Origin: Saccharothrix sp. ST-888
Lineage (GTDB): Bacteria > Actinomycetota > Actinomycetes > Streptomycetales > Streptomycetaceae
Direction: 5' to 3'
Length of the DNA: 41,816 nt
NCBI RefSeq assembly: GCF_000955975.1
Contig: NZ_JYJF01000060.1
Coordinates: forward strand, 1-41,816
A program made the translations under genes and the position numbers. The notes below the pieces were generated by a model. The model worked only from the letters and a program-made list of their open reading frames with translations. It did no database searches and was not told the origin of the DNA. Positions 31,273 through 39,169 of the stretch are shown piece after piece. The number at the start of each line of letters is the position of its first letter. The first letter of the stretch is position 1.

Positions 31273-31592
31273 TGCGGCGGGGGCCTCGGCTTTCCGCAGG
31301 TCGGTGCGTTCTGGTGCAGCAGCAGGGAACGGAACGGACAGGGAAGGTACACCTGTGCGGCTGAACGATATCGCGTCCTGGAGGCCCGCACGGTACGGGA
31401 GTTGACTTACCGTCCGATCCGGGGGCGAGTCGGACTCCCGGCGGTGTCTCCGACACCGCGCGGCGGGGTAGAGGTCTATGGCACGGAGGGGTCTGCTTCG
31501 GGCACGATGGGGTCCGTCGAGTGGCCGGCCGCTCGGCTGGGTTCGGGCTCGCCGGGGAATGCCGGGCTTGCCGGGGTTTGGGGGAGGACGCG
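31273..31592. promoter_or_regulatory. 320-nt divergent control region, DUF2637 / TerA-like
   Basis: No gene seen. It contains three clean dyads within 70 bp: ACGGTA-N12-TACCGT (31390-31413) enclosing a -35-like TTGACT (31402-31407), GAGTC-G-GACTC (31427-31437) and GCGGTGTC-TCC-GACACCGC (31441-31459). The last could also form a short hairpin. GGGGAGGA just before 31593 is the ribosome site of the TerA-like gene. No -10 box is convincing. The density of dyads suggests regulated expression. Confidence 0.45.
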
Positions 31593-32348
31593 ATGGTCTC
31601 GGTCTGGGAGTTTCTGCGCGGGGAGCGCAGGACCTTCGACACGGGCGGTCAGAACAAGGTCACGCTGACCAAGTCCCAGCCGCAGCACGCGATCACCGGT
31701 TCCGCCGCGACCACCGGCTACCTCTACGTCAACCTGCACTGGACGGCCAGGACCGCCGACCGTGCCGCCGCCGCCAGGGGTGCGCTGCGCAAGCTCTTCG
31801 ACCCGCGGATCCTGCGCCCGATGGAGCCCACCTCCTACCAGGGCCAGCAGGTCAACGTCGACCTCGACCTCGCCTGTATGTACGAACTCACCGACGGCAC
31901 CCGGGGCGTGGTGCAGCCGCTCGGCAAGTACTTCGGCGATCTGCAGCGTCCGCCGTACATCAAGCTGAGCGGCGACGACGTCTACGGTGCTCCCTCCGGC
32001 GAGACGATGTACGTCAACCTGGAGAAGAAGGACCAGTTCAAGCGTCTGCTGATCTTCGTGTACATCTACGACGACACGCCCGCCTTCGACCGTACGCACG
32101 CGACGCTCACCATCGTGCCGCAGAGCGGGCCGCGGATCGAGATCAGCCTCGACGAGCGTGCGCCGCAGGCGCGTTCGTGTGCGGTGGTGCTGATCGAGAA
32201 CAGTGGCGACGGCCAGCTGACGGTCCGTCGCGAGGTGCGCTACGTGCACGGCTTCCAGTCGGACCTGGACCGGCTGTACGGCTTCGGGATGCAGTGGCAG
32301 CGCGGCTACAAGACGCCGACCGCGCCGGGCTCCGGCGGGGCGGAGTAG
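31593..32348 (+). CDS. TerA-like/TerD-superfamily protein
   Basis: A 251-residue soluble protein of the TerD-like fold, closest in pattern to TerA-type proteins. Start ATG 31593 (MVSVWEFLRGERRTFDTGGQ) has GGGGAGGA 6 nt upstream. The frame is open further left but without a ribosome site. Segments such as YLYVNLHWTARTADR, VNVDLDLACMYELTDGTRGV, PYIKLSGDDVYG and RLLIFVYIYDDTPAFDRTHA match the beta-sandwich of the family, with acidic residues placed for Ca2+ binding. The C-terminal RREVRYVHGFQSDLDRLYGF segment is also characteristic. It is convergent with the Pro/Gln-tailed TerD gene (35 nt apart). A role in the Ter envelope-stress complex is inferred from family and context. Confidence 0.87.
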   Translation: MVSVWEFLRGERRTFDTGGQNKVTLTKSQPQHAITGSAATTGYLYVNLHWTARTADRAAAARGALRKLFDPRILRPMEPTSYQGQQVNVDLDLACMYELTDGTRGVVQPLGKYFGDLQRPPYIKLSGDDVYGAPSGETMYVNLEKKDQFKRLLIFVYIYDDTPAFDRTHATLTIVPQSGPRIEISLDERAPQARSCAVVLIENSGDGQLTVRREVRYVHGFQSDLDRLYGFGMQWQRGYKTPTAPGSGGAE

Positions 32349-32383
32349 CGCGCGGCGCGGTCGGACTGCCAGGTGAAGCGGGG

Positions 32384-33514
32384 TCAGCGGGGTTGGAACT
32401 GCGGGCCCTGCGGCGGCAGCGTGAACGGCTGGGGTGGAGCGGGCGGCTGCTGGCTCTGCAGGGGTTGCTGCGGCGGGGGTGGTGGCTGGTAGGGCTGCTG
32501 CTGCGGGTAGCCGTACGTGGTCGGCTGGGACTGGGGCGGGTAGCCGTACCTCTGCTGCGGCTGCGGCTGCGGCTGCGGCTGAGGTGGCTGAGGTGCCTGG
32601 TAGGGCTGTTGGGGCGACGGGTAGCCGTAGCCGGCGGTCGGGTTGGCCGGGTACTGCTGCGGATACCCGTAGGTGGGCTGCGGGGCGTGCAGTGGCGACG
32701 GTGGCTGCGGGTAGCCGTACCCGGGCTGCGCCTGAGGCTGCGGCTGCGGTGAGTGCTGGGGCGGCAGCGGCGGAGGCGGGGGTGCCGTGGGCGGCATGAG
32801 CGGCTGCGGCGGTGCCGTGGCGGGCACCGGCGGCATCGGGGCGGCGGGCGCCAGCGTGTAGGTGCCGGGTTCGTCGCGCGGGTCGGGTCGGGTGGCGGCT
32901 GCGGAAGCCTCGGGTGCGGGCGGCGCCGGCGGTGCGGCAGGGGAGGAGTCCTGCGGCGCGTCCGCGTCGTCCTCGACCGCGACCCCGTACTCGGTGGCCA
33001 GCGCCCCGAGGCCGGCCGCGTACCCCTGGCCGATCGCACGGAACTTCCAGGCGCCGTTGCGCCGGTACAGTTCGGCGGCCACCAGCGCCGTGACGTCGCC
33101 GGTGTCGGTCATGGCGAACTCGGCGATCGGCGTCCCGGGATCTCCCGTGGCGGCGTCGTGCAGCACCAGGCGCAGCTCGCGGACGTCCGGGAACGCCCCG
33201 CCCTCCGCCGACCCGGCCAGCATCACGCGGTCCACCTCGGGCGGCAGCTGCGCGAGGTCGACCTCGACGGTGTCCCGGATCGCGCCGCCGTCCGGCGTCT
33301 GCTGCTTGGGCCGGTGCCGCACCGTGCCCGTGGGGTGGCCGGGCTGGTTGTAGAAGACGAAGTCGGCGTCCGAGCGGACCTTGCCGTCCGGTCCGAGCAG
33401 CAGCGCGGAGGCGTCCACGTCGGGTGTCCCCGGGCCTGTGCTCCAGGACAGCACGGCGCGCACGGCGGCGGCCGTCAGCGAGATGTTGGCGCCCTTGGCC
33501 ATCACGTGCGTCAT
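32384..33514 (-). CDS. TerD domain fused to a Pro/Gln-rich YGYP-repeat tail
   Basis: A 376-residue protein in two parts. Residues 1-178 are a TerD domain, more diverged than the other two copies: VMAKGANISLTAAAVRAVLS, DVDASALLLGPDGKV, DFVFYNQPGHPTGTVRH and WKFRAIGQGYAAGLGAL. Its first Ca2+ motif is shortened (TPDVDASALLL) and the acidic loop is absent, so calcium binding may be weaker. Residues from about 185 to the end are disordered: Pro, Ala and Gln with five YGYP motifs and poly-Pro/PQ runs. Such tails can mediate multivalent contacts or condensation. ATG at 33514 follows AGGA; an alternative ATG lies four codons in. It is divergent from the four-gene biosynthetic module. Confidence 0.92.
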   Translation of the reverse strand: MTHVMAKGANISLTAAAVRAVLSWSTGPGTPDVDASALLLGPDGKVRSDADFVFYNQPGHPTGTVRHRPKQQTPDGGAIRDTVEVDLAQLPPEVDRVMLAGSAEGGAFPDVRELRLVLHDAATGDPGTPIAEFAMTDTGDVTALVAAELYRRNGAWKFRAIGQGYAAGLGALATEYGVAVEDDADAPQDSSPAAPPAPPAPEASAAATRPDPRDEPGTYTLAPAAPMPPVPATAPPQPLMPPTAPPPPPLPPQHSPQPQPQAQPGYGYPQPPSPLHAPQPTYGYPQQYPANPTAGYGYPSPQQPYQAPQPPQPQPQPQPQQRYGYPPQSQPTTYGYPQQQPYQPPPPPQQPLQSQQPPAPPQPFTLPPQGPQFQPR

Positions 33515-33832
33515 AGCGCACCATCCTGCCGGTTCGCCACGGCTCGGGACAACGCGGGTGCGCCGTGCCGTCGTTTCTCACGCGGTCTTCTCATCCAGGG
33601 CCGGCTGGTGGTCGTGTCCTGTGACGATCGCGGTAAGGTCCCGAGAACTCCGGGTTTCCGGGCCCGGGCTGGCCGAATCCGTCCGTACGATGGACGGCCA
33701 GCGGGTACCCGCCCACTCGGCAACCGCCGAGCCGAAGTCGCGAACTTTCCGACCGGGTGGACCGTCTATTAGATGCCAGTACCACCGCGACCCCCGCACC
33801 CGCTGCCGCTTTACCCACCCGTGGAGAGCACT

Positions 33833-35032
33833 TTGCGCCATTTCGGCCACCTCGCCGACGACGTACGCAGTCGGCTCTTCCTGAAGCAGCCGGCCGCTTT
33901 CGACCGGCGCAGCGACGCGTCGGTCCTCGCCACCGCTCTCGGCGCGACCCTGTACAGCCCGGCCACCAGGCCCACGCTGGTCGCCGACATCCGAAAGCAG
34001 GCGGCGCGCGGAGTGGTCTCGATGGTGCTGTGCCTGGAGGACGCGATAGCCGACCACGAGGTGCCGGACGCCGAGGCGAACCTGGTCGCGCAGCTCACCG
34101 AACTGTGGTCGGCCGGGGGCGCCGACGCCCCCCTGCTCTTCGTCCGGGTCCGCACCCCCGGACAGCTCACCGACCTCACCCGGCGGCTCGGTCCGGCGGT
34201 CGCCCTGCTCACCGGCTATGTGCTGCCCAAGTTCACCGAGGAGAGCGGCGGCCCGTTCCTGGAGGCGCTCACCGCGGCGGAGGCGCAGTCCGGGCAGCGG
34301 CTGTTCGCGATGCCGGTCCTGGAGTCCCCCGAGCTGGCCCATCTGGAGTCCCGGCGCGAGCAGCTCTTCGGCATCGAGCGCCTGCTGGCCAAACACCGGG
34401 AGCGGATCCTGGCCGTCCGCCTCGGGGTCACCGACCTGTGCTCCGCGTACGGGCTGCGCCGCTCGCCCGACCTGACCGCCTACGACGTGGCGCTGGTGGC
34501 CGGGGTGATCGCCGACGTGGTCAACGTCCTCGGCCGCGCCGACGGCACCGGGCACACCGTGACCGGTCCGGTCTGGGAGTACTTCCCGGTCCAGGAGCGG
34601 ATGTTCAAGCCGCAGCTGCGCCGCACGCCGTTCGTGGAGGCGGAACCCTCCCCGGTCTCCGGCCGCGGGTACCCGGACGGCCTCGCCGTCCGGAGACGGA
34701 TCATCGAGCACGACCTGGACGGTCTGCTCCGCGAGATCGAACTCGACCGGGCCAACGGGCTGTTGGGCAAGACCTGCATCCACCCCAGCCATGTCCCGGC
34801 GGTGCACGCGCTCTCGGTGGTCACGCACGAGGAGTACTCGGACGCCCTGGACATCCTCGACCGGCACCGGGACGGCGGCGGGGTCTCCCGCTCGGCGTAC
34901 ACCAACAAGATGAACGAGGCCAAGCCGCACCGCGCCTGGGCGGAGCGGGTCCTGCTGCGGGCCGAGGTGTTCGGCGTGGCCAGGGAGGACGTCAGCTTCG
35001 CCGAGCTGCTGGGCGCCGCCCTCTGCGGCTGA
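33833..35032 (+). CDS. CitE/HpcH-like C-C bond lyase of Ter biosynthetic module
   Basis: A TIM-barrel lyase related to citrate lyase beta and HpcH/HpaI aldolases, of the branch tied to Ter loci (Pfam C-C_Bond_Lyase). I start it at TTG 33833 because GGAG lies 6 nt upstream, giving 399 residues (MRHFGHLADDVRSRLFLKQP). GTG 33821 or ATG 33773 are alternatives. Active-site landmarks are VLCLEDAI with Glu69-Asp70, LFVRVRTP, the metal-ligand Glu in FAMPVLESPEL, and LAVRLGVTDLCSAYGLRR. The C-terminal GKTCIHPSHV segment is also typical of CitE-like enzymes. It is the first of four co-directional genes predicted to build a nucleoside-like metabolite; substrate unknown. Confidence 0.88.
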   Translation: MRHFGHLADDVRSRLFLKQPAAFDRRSDASVLATALGATLYSPATRPTLVADIRKQAARGVVSMVLCLEDAIADHEVPDAEANLVAQLTELWSAGGADAPLLFVRVRTPGQLTDLTRRLGPAVALLTGYVLPKFTEESGGPFLEALTAAEAQSGQRLFAMPVLESPELAHLESRREQLFGIERLLAKHRERILAVRLGVTDLCSAYGLRRSPDLTAYDVALVAGVIADVVNVLGRADGTGHTVTGPVWEYFPVQERMFKPQLRRTPFVEAEPSPVSGRGYPDGLAVRRRIIEHDLDGLLREIELDRANGLLGKTCIHPSHVPAVHALSVVTHEEYSDALDILDRHRDGGGVSRSAYTNKMNEAKPHRAWAERVLLRAEVFGVAREDVSFAELLGAALCG

Positions 35033-35169
35033 ACGGGCGCGCCGCCGGCACTGTTCACCCGGCCGTTCCCCCGGCCGTCCAGTTGTCCACGTGTCCACCT
35101 GTTCAGCTGGTCGGGTGTTCGGCGGGACGCCTGCTCGGCGTTGTTTCGTCGTTCCGTCGTTCCGTTGTT

Positions 35170-35205
35170 CAACCCGCTCAACCCGCTCAACCCGCTCAAC
35201 CCGCT
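35170..35205. repeat. 9-bp tandem repeat, four copies
   Basis: CAACCCGCT repeated four times without change in the 203-nt gap between the lyase and phosphoribosyltransferase genes. It is preceded by shorter repeats of TCGTTCCG and TGTCCA type. The gap is unlike neighbouring coding DNA and has no obvious promoter; the repeat looks like replication slippage. Confidence 0.88.
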
Positions 35206-35235
35206 CTGCCCCAAGCGCCGTCGAAAGTAGGAGTC

Positions 35236-36633
35236 TTGACCGCAGTACCGCACGTCGAACCCGCCCCCTGGGCCGGCCGGTGGGTCACCGACCGGCTCGG
35301 CCTCGGACTCACCGGTTCGCCCGCGCTGCCCGGGATGATCGGCCTGGCCCTGCGGGCGAACAACCCCCGGCGCGCTCATCTGCTGGTCTCCCAGGTGCTG
35401 GGCAAGCACATCCCGCAGCACCCCGAGGTGGTGCACGAGTCCGGTCTCGAACTCGGCCGCAGGGTGCGGGATCTGCTCGGTGCGGCGGAGTCCGGCCGGG
35501 CGGTCGTGCTCGGTTACGCCGAGACCGCCACCGCTCTCGGGCACAGTGTCGCGGACGGCCTCGGCGCCCCGTACCTGCACTCCACCCGGCGCCCGGTCGA
35601 GGGGGTGACACCGGTCGGCGGCTTCGAGGAGGAGCACTCGCACGCCACGTCGCACCTGCTGCTCCCCGCCGATCCCGCCTTCCTCGCGGGGGACGGCCCG
35701 CTGGTGCTGGTGGACGACGAGTTCTCCACCGGTTCCACCGTGCTGAACACCATCCGCGCGCTGCACGCCGACCATCCGCGTTCGCGGTACGTCGTGGTCG
35801 CCCTGGTCGACCTGCGGACCGAGGCCGATCGGGCGAGGCTGGCCGAGGTGGCCGCCGAACTCGGCGCCCGGGTGGACCTGGTGGCCACCGCCGTCGGCGG
35901 CGTCGAGCTGCCCGCCGACCTGCTGCCCAGGGCCCAGGCGCTGATCGCCGCCTCGGACCCGGGCACCACGCCGCCGAAGGGCCCGCTCGCGCCGGTCGTC
36001 CGCGCCAGGCTCAACTGGCCCGAGGGCCTGCCGGACGGCGGCCGCCACGGTTTCACCCCCGCACACCGGGAGTCGCTGGAGGCGGCGCTGCCTGGACTGG
36101 CCGCCGAGCTGGCGCCGCTGGTGAGCGACCGGTGGCGGATCCTCGTGCTCGGCTTCGAGGAGCTGATGTACGTCCCGCTGCGGCTCGCCGGTGCGCTGGC
36201 CGACCGGCTGGCGGGTGCGGGTGCGGGTGCAGGGGCGAGTGCGGGCTCGGGCTCGGGCGAGGGCGTGGGCGAGGGCGAGGGCGTGGGCTCCGGTGCGACG
36301 GCTTCGCGGTCGGGGGCGGAGCGCGTACGGTTCTCCACGACCACCCGCTCGCCTGTCCTGCCCGTGGACGACCCCGGCTACCCGATCCGCACCCGGCTCG
36401 CGTTCCCCGCCCACGACGCCCCGGCGGACCGCTCGACCGAGCGCTACGCCTACAACGTCGCCCCCGGCGGCGACCCGGACCGCCGGTTCGACGCCATCGT
36501 CCTGGTGGTGGACGAGCCGGCCGACACCCCCGCCCTGCACGAGGGGGAGCAGGCGCTGATCGAGCAGCTGCGCCGGGTCACCGACCAGGTGGTGCTCGCC
36601 GTTCTGCCGTCGTACCGTCCTCGGACACCGTGA
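35236..36633 (+). CDS. Phosphoribosyltransferase with TRSP domain
   Basis: A 465-residue protein with an N-terminal orotate-PRTase-like domain and a C-terminal TRSP domain, the pairing known from Ter-linked biosynthetic operons (Pfam PRTase_2 and TRSP). The PRPP-binding loop is LVLVDDEFSTGSTVLNTI with Asp160-Asp161; AETATALGHSVADGLGAPYL is the preceding substrate loop. The namesake motif is seen as Thr370-Arg-Ser-Pro373 (TTTRSPVL). Residues 326-354 are a Gly/Ala/Ser/Glu low-complexity insert encoded by GCGGGT/GGGCGA repeats, lying inside the TRSP region. The likely start is TTG 35236; its AGGAG is only 2 nt away, so the start is uncertain. Predicted role: attach a ribose-phosphate to a base-like precursor. 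Confidence 0.88.
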   Translation: MTAVPHVEPAPWAGRWVTDRLGLGLTGSPALPGMIGLALRANNPRRAHLLVSQVLGKHIPQHPEVVHESGLELGRRVRDLLGAAESGRAVVLGYAETATALGHSVADGLGAPYLHSTRRPVEGVTPVGGFEEEHSHATSHLLLPADPAFLAGDGPLVLVDDEFSTGSTVLNTIRALHADHPRSRYVVVALVDLRTEADRARLAEVAAELGARVDLVATAVGGVELPADLLPRAQALIAASDPGTTPPKGPLAPVVRARLNWPEGLPDGGRHGFTPAHRESLEAALPGLAAELAPLVSDRWRILVLGFEELMYVPLRLAGALADRLAGAGAGAGASAGSGSGEGVGEGEGVGSGATASRSGAERVRFSTTTRSPVLPVDDPGYPIRTRLAFPAHDAPADRSTERYAYNVAPGGDPDRRFDAIVLVVDEPADTPALHEGEQALIEQLRRVTDQVVLAVLPSYRPRTP

Positions 36634-36684
36634 TGACGCCCTGCCGTCCGATGATCAGCCTGCACACCCCGTTCGAAGGCCGCC

Positions 36685-37881
36685 ATGTCTGCTGTTAGCG
36701 CACCCCCCGCCGCGCGTCCCCCCGCCGCGCGTCCCCCCGCCACGCCTCCCCTCTCCGGACCCGCCTTCTCCTCGTACCCGGCCGAGGAGGTCACCTGGCT
36801 GCTCAAGGACCTCTCCGAAGTCCGGCTGGAGGCACCGACGGAGGAACGGGAGGAGGCCGTGCAGTCCGGTGGCGCGCACTACGCCGAGTCGCTGCCGGTC
36901 GAGTACCAGCCGAGCCCCGAGTACCAGGCCCTGTTCCAGCAGGCGCTGACCGTCTCCGCCCGGCGGGTCGCGCTGGCCGTCGGCACGGTCGCCGAGACCC
37001 TGGTGCGCGAGCGCGGCCGTGACCTGGTCCTCGCCTCGCTCGCCCGGGCCGGGACGCCCGTCGGCGTCCTGATCCGCCGCTGGCTGGCGTTCGCCCACGG
37101 CCTGGACACCCGGCACTACACGCTCTCCATCGTGCGCGGCCGGGGCATCGACCAGGTCGCGCTGCGCCACCTCGCCGCCCACCACGACCCCGCGCACGTG
37201 GTGTTCGTGGACGGCTGGACCGGCAAGGGCGCCATCACCCGCGAACTCGCCGACGCCCTGGCTGGCACACCGTTCAACCCCGATCTCGCCGTGCTCGCCG
37301 ACCCCGGGCGCTGCGTCCGCACCTACGGCACCCGCGAGGACTACCTGATCCCTTCCGCGTGCCTCAACTCCACGGTCTCCGGTCTGATCTCGCGTACGGT
37401 GCTGCGAGCCGACCTGATCGGCCCGGACGAGTTCCACGGTGCGAAGTTCTACCGTGAACTGGCCGACGCCGACGTCTCCAACGACTTCCTCGCCGTGGTG
37501 GCCGGGCACTTCACCGCCGTGCGGGCCGAGGCCGAGGCCGCCGCCGCGCAGCAGGCGACCGCCGATCGCACCCCCGACTGGGCCGGCTGGGCCGCCGTCG
37601 AGCGGATCAGCGCCGAGTACGGCATCGACAACGTCAACCTGGTCAAGCCCGGGGTCGGCGAGACCACCCGGGTCATGCTCCGACGCGTCCCCTGGCGGGT
37701 CCTCGCGCGGCGCGGAGCCGGTGCCGATCTTGATCACGTACGGTTGCTCGCGGACCAACGCGGCGTACCCGTCGAGGAGGTGGACGAGCTGCCGTACAGC
37801 TGCGTCGGCCTGATCCACCCCCGATACAGCCGCGGCGCAACCGGCGCCGACGGCACGGCAGTCAACGCGGAGAACGCCTGA
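36685..37881 (+). CDS. StiP-type phosphoribosyltransferase with PELOTA domain
   Basis: A 398-residue protein. After a Pro/Ala-rich start (residues 1-25) comes the domain once labelled cysteine protease StiP and later reinterpreted as a phosphoribosyltransferase (Pfam PRTase_1). Landmarks are YAESLPVEYQPSPEYQALF, LVLASLARAGTPVGVLIRRW, HYTLSIVRGRGID and the PRPP-type loop VVFVDGWTGKGAITREL. The C-terminus (about 335-385: GADLDHVRLLADQRGVPVEE then VDELPYSCVGLIHPRY) fits the PELOTA RNA-binding domain. ATG has GAAGG 7 nt upstream. It follows the TRSP gene by 51 nt and its stop is directly joined to the start of the HAD gene. Reaction unproven; the family assignment is from domain order and operon. 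Confidence 0.88.
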   Translation: MSAVSAPPAARPPAARPPATPPLSGPAFSSYPAEEVTWLLKDLSEVRLEAPTEEREEAVQSGGAHYAESLPVEYQPSPEYQALFQQALTVSARRVALAVGTVAETLVRERGRDLVLASLARAGTPVGVLIRRWLAFAHGLDTRHYTLSIVRGRGIDQVALRHLAAHHDPAHVVFVDGWTGKGAITRELADALAGTPFNPDLAVLADPGRCVRTYGTREDYLIPSACLNSTVSGLISRTVLRADLIGPDEFHGAKFYRELADADVSNDFLAVVAGHFTAVRAEAEAAAAQQATADRTPDWAGWAAVERISAEYGIDNVNLVKPGVGETTRVMLRRVPWRVLARRGAGADLDHVRLLADQRGVPVEEVDELPYSCVGLIHPRYSRGATGADGTAVNAENA

Positions 37882-38775
37882 ATGAGTAGCCCGATGAGCA
37901 GCCCGACCAGCCCTGTGAACGATCTGATGGACGGCCGGTTCCTGGTCGCCAGTGACCTCGACCGCACCCTGATCTACTCCAACCGGGCCCTCGCCCTGGA
38001 CGTTCCCGACCGCCTGGCGCCCCGGCTGCTCTCGGTCGAGGTGCACGACGGCCGCGCGCTCTCCTTCATGACCGAGCAGGCCGCCCGACTCCTCGCCGAA
38101 CTGGTCGAGTCGGTGCTGTTCGTGCCCGCCACCACCCGCACCAGGGCCCAGTACGAGCGGGTCAACCTGCCGGGCCCGACGCCCGGGTGGATCCCCTCGT
38201 ACGCGATCTGCGCCAACGGTGGCCAGTTGCTGGTGAACGGCGTGCCGGACCAGGACTGGCAGGCCGAGGTGCAGTCCCGACTCGCCTCCGGCAGCGCGCC
38301 GTTGGACGAGGTGGTGGAGCACCTGGCCATCGTCGCCGACCCCGAGTGGACCCACAAGCGCCGCACAGCCGACCACCTCTTCGCCTACCTGGTGGTCGAG
38401 CGCGCCGAACTGCCCGAGGGCTGGCTGGCGGAGCTCACCGGCTGGTGCGCCGAGCGCGGCTGGACGGTCTCCCTCCAGGGCCGCAAGGTGTACGCCGTGC
38501 CCGCCCCGCTCACCAAGAGCTCCGCGCTGGCCGAGGTCGAGCGCCGGACCGGCGCCGCGACCGTCCTCACCGCCGGGGACTCCCTGCTGGACGCCGACCT
38601 GCTGCTCGCCGCCGACCAGGCCTGGCGCCCCGGCCACGGCGAACTCGCCGACACCGACTGGACGGCGCCGCGCGTCACCGCCCTCACCCAGGCCGGGGTG
38701 GCGGCCGGCGAGGAGATCGTCCGCCAGTTCCTGGCGCGGGTCCGGGCCGGGGCCGGGGCGCCCGTCAGGGCCTGA
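37882..38775 (+). CDS. HAD-superfamily hydrolase, Cof/SPP type
   Basis: A 297-residue HAD phosphatase. Motif I is SDLDRTLIYSN (nucleophile Asp25, acid Asp27); motif III is the Lys in APLTKSSALAEV; motif IV is TAGDSLLDADLLLAAD. The cap region between motifs I and III (about 90-215) is of the C2 type seen in sucrose-phosphate-phosphatase and Cof-like enzymes. The ATG follows the previous TGA with no gap (TGAATG), so translation is coupled. GGAG lies 9 nt upstream within the previous gene. It is the last of the four-gene module and would remove a phosphate late in synthesis of the predicted nucleoside-like product. The N-terminus has a short repeat (MSSPMSSPTSP). Confidence 0.9.
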   Translation: MSSPMSSPTSPVNDLMDGRFLVASDLDRTLIYSNRALALDVPDRLAPRLLSVEVHDGRALSFMTEQAARLLAELVESVLFVPATTRTRAQYERVNLPGPTPGWIPSYAICANGGQLLVNGVPDQDWQAEVQSRLASGSAPLDEVVEHLAIVADPEWTHKRRTADHLFAYLVVERAELPEGWLAELTGWCAERGWTVSLQGRKVYAVPAPLTKSSALAEVERRTGAATVLTAGDSLLDADLLLAADQAWRPGHGELADTDWTAPRVTALTQAGVAAGEEIVRQFLARVRAGAGAPVRA

Positions 38776-38947
38776 GGGGCGGGCGGTGCTGTGGGCTGAG
38801 CCGGGGTTCAGGGCTGAAGGCTCGGGGCTTGCGGCTGAGGCAATGGTGGGCGGGCGGTGGCTGGTTGCCGTCCCCGGTGGCTGCTCGGCGCTTCAGTGGT
38901 TGCCGCTGGCTGCCGGTGGATTTGCCGTTTGTGTGCGGCGGCCGGTG

Positions 38948-39169
38948 TCAGCCGCAGCAGCCGCCGCCGCAGCACCCGCCGCCCCCGCCTCCGGCGGACG
39001 GACTCGGAGCGGCGGCGGCCGAACCGCCCGTCACCGCAACGGTGGAGAGCAGCTTGACCGTGTCGGTGTGCCCGTCCGGGCAGACGGCGGGGTCGTTGGC
39101 CTGGGCCATGGCGCGGCGGAGCTCGAAGGTAGCCCCGCAGGAGCGGCAGCGGAAGTCGTAACGTGGCAT
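38948..39169 (-). CDS. FmdB-type zinc ribbon protein with Cys/Gly tail
   Basis: A 73-residue protein of the FmdB/CxxC_CxxC_SSSS zinc-ribbon family: MPRYDFRCRSCGATFELRRA carries the first CxxC (Cys8, Cys11), and AVCPDGH the second half as Cys-x3-His. A regulatory role is suggested for the family but not shown. The tail is unusual: after a Ser/Ala/Pro stretch it ends in six Gly then two Cys-Cys pairs (Cys66-67 and Cys71-72) separated by Gly. Such vicinal cysteines could bind soft metals. It is convergent with the HAD gene of the Ter module; the 172-nt gap between them shows only short G-rich repeats. About 256 nt without a gene lie to its right, with no clear sites seen. Confidence 0.85.
   Translation of the reverse strand: MPRYDFRCRSCGATFELRRAMAQANDPAVCPDGHTDTVKLLSTVAVTGGSAAAAPSPSAGGGGGGCCGGGCCG

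Noticed and set aside
35100..35235. Extension of the PRTase reading frame upstream through the CAACCCGCT repeats
   Set aside because: The frame is open only because of the repeats; conserved sequence begins after 35236 and no start with a good ribosome site is seen upstream.
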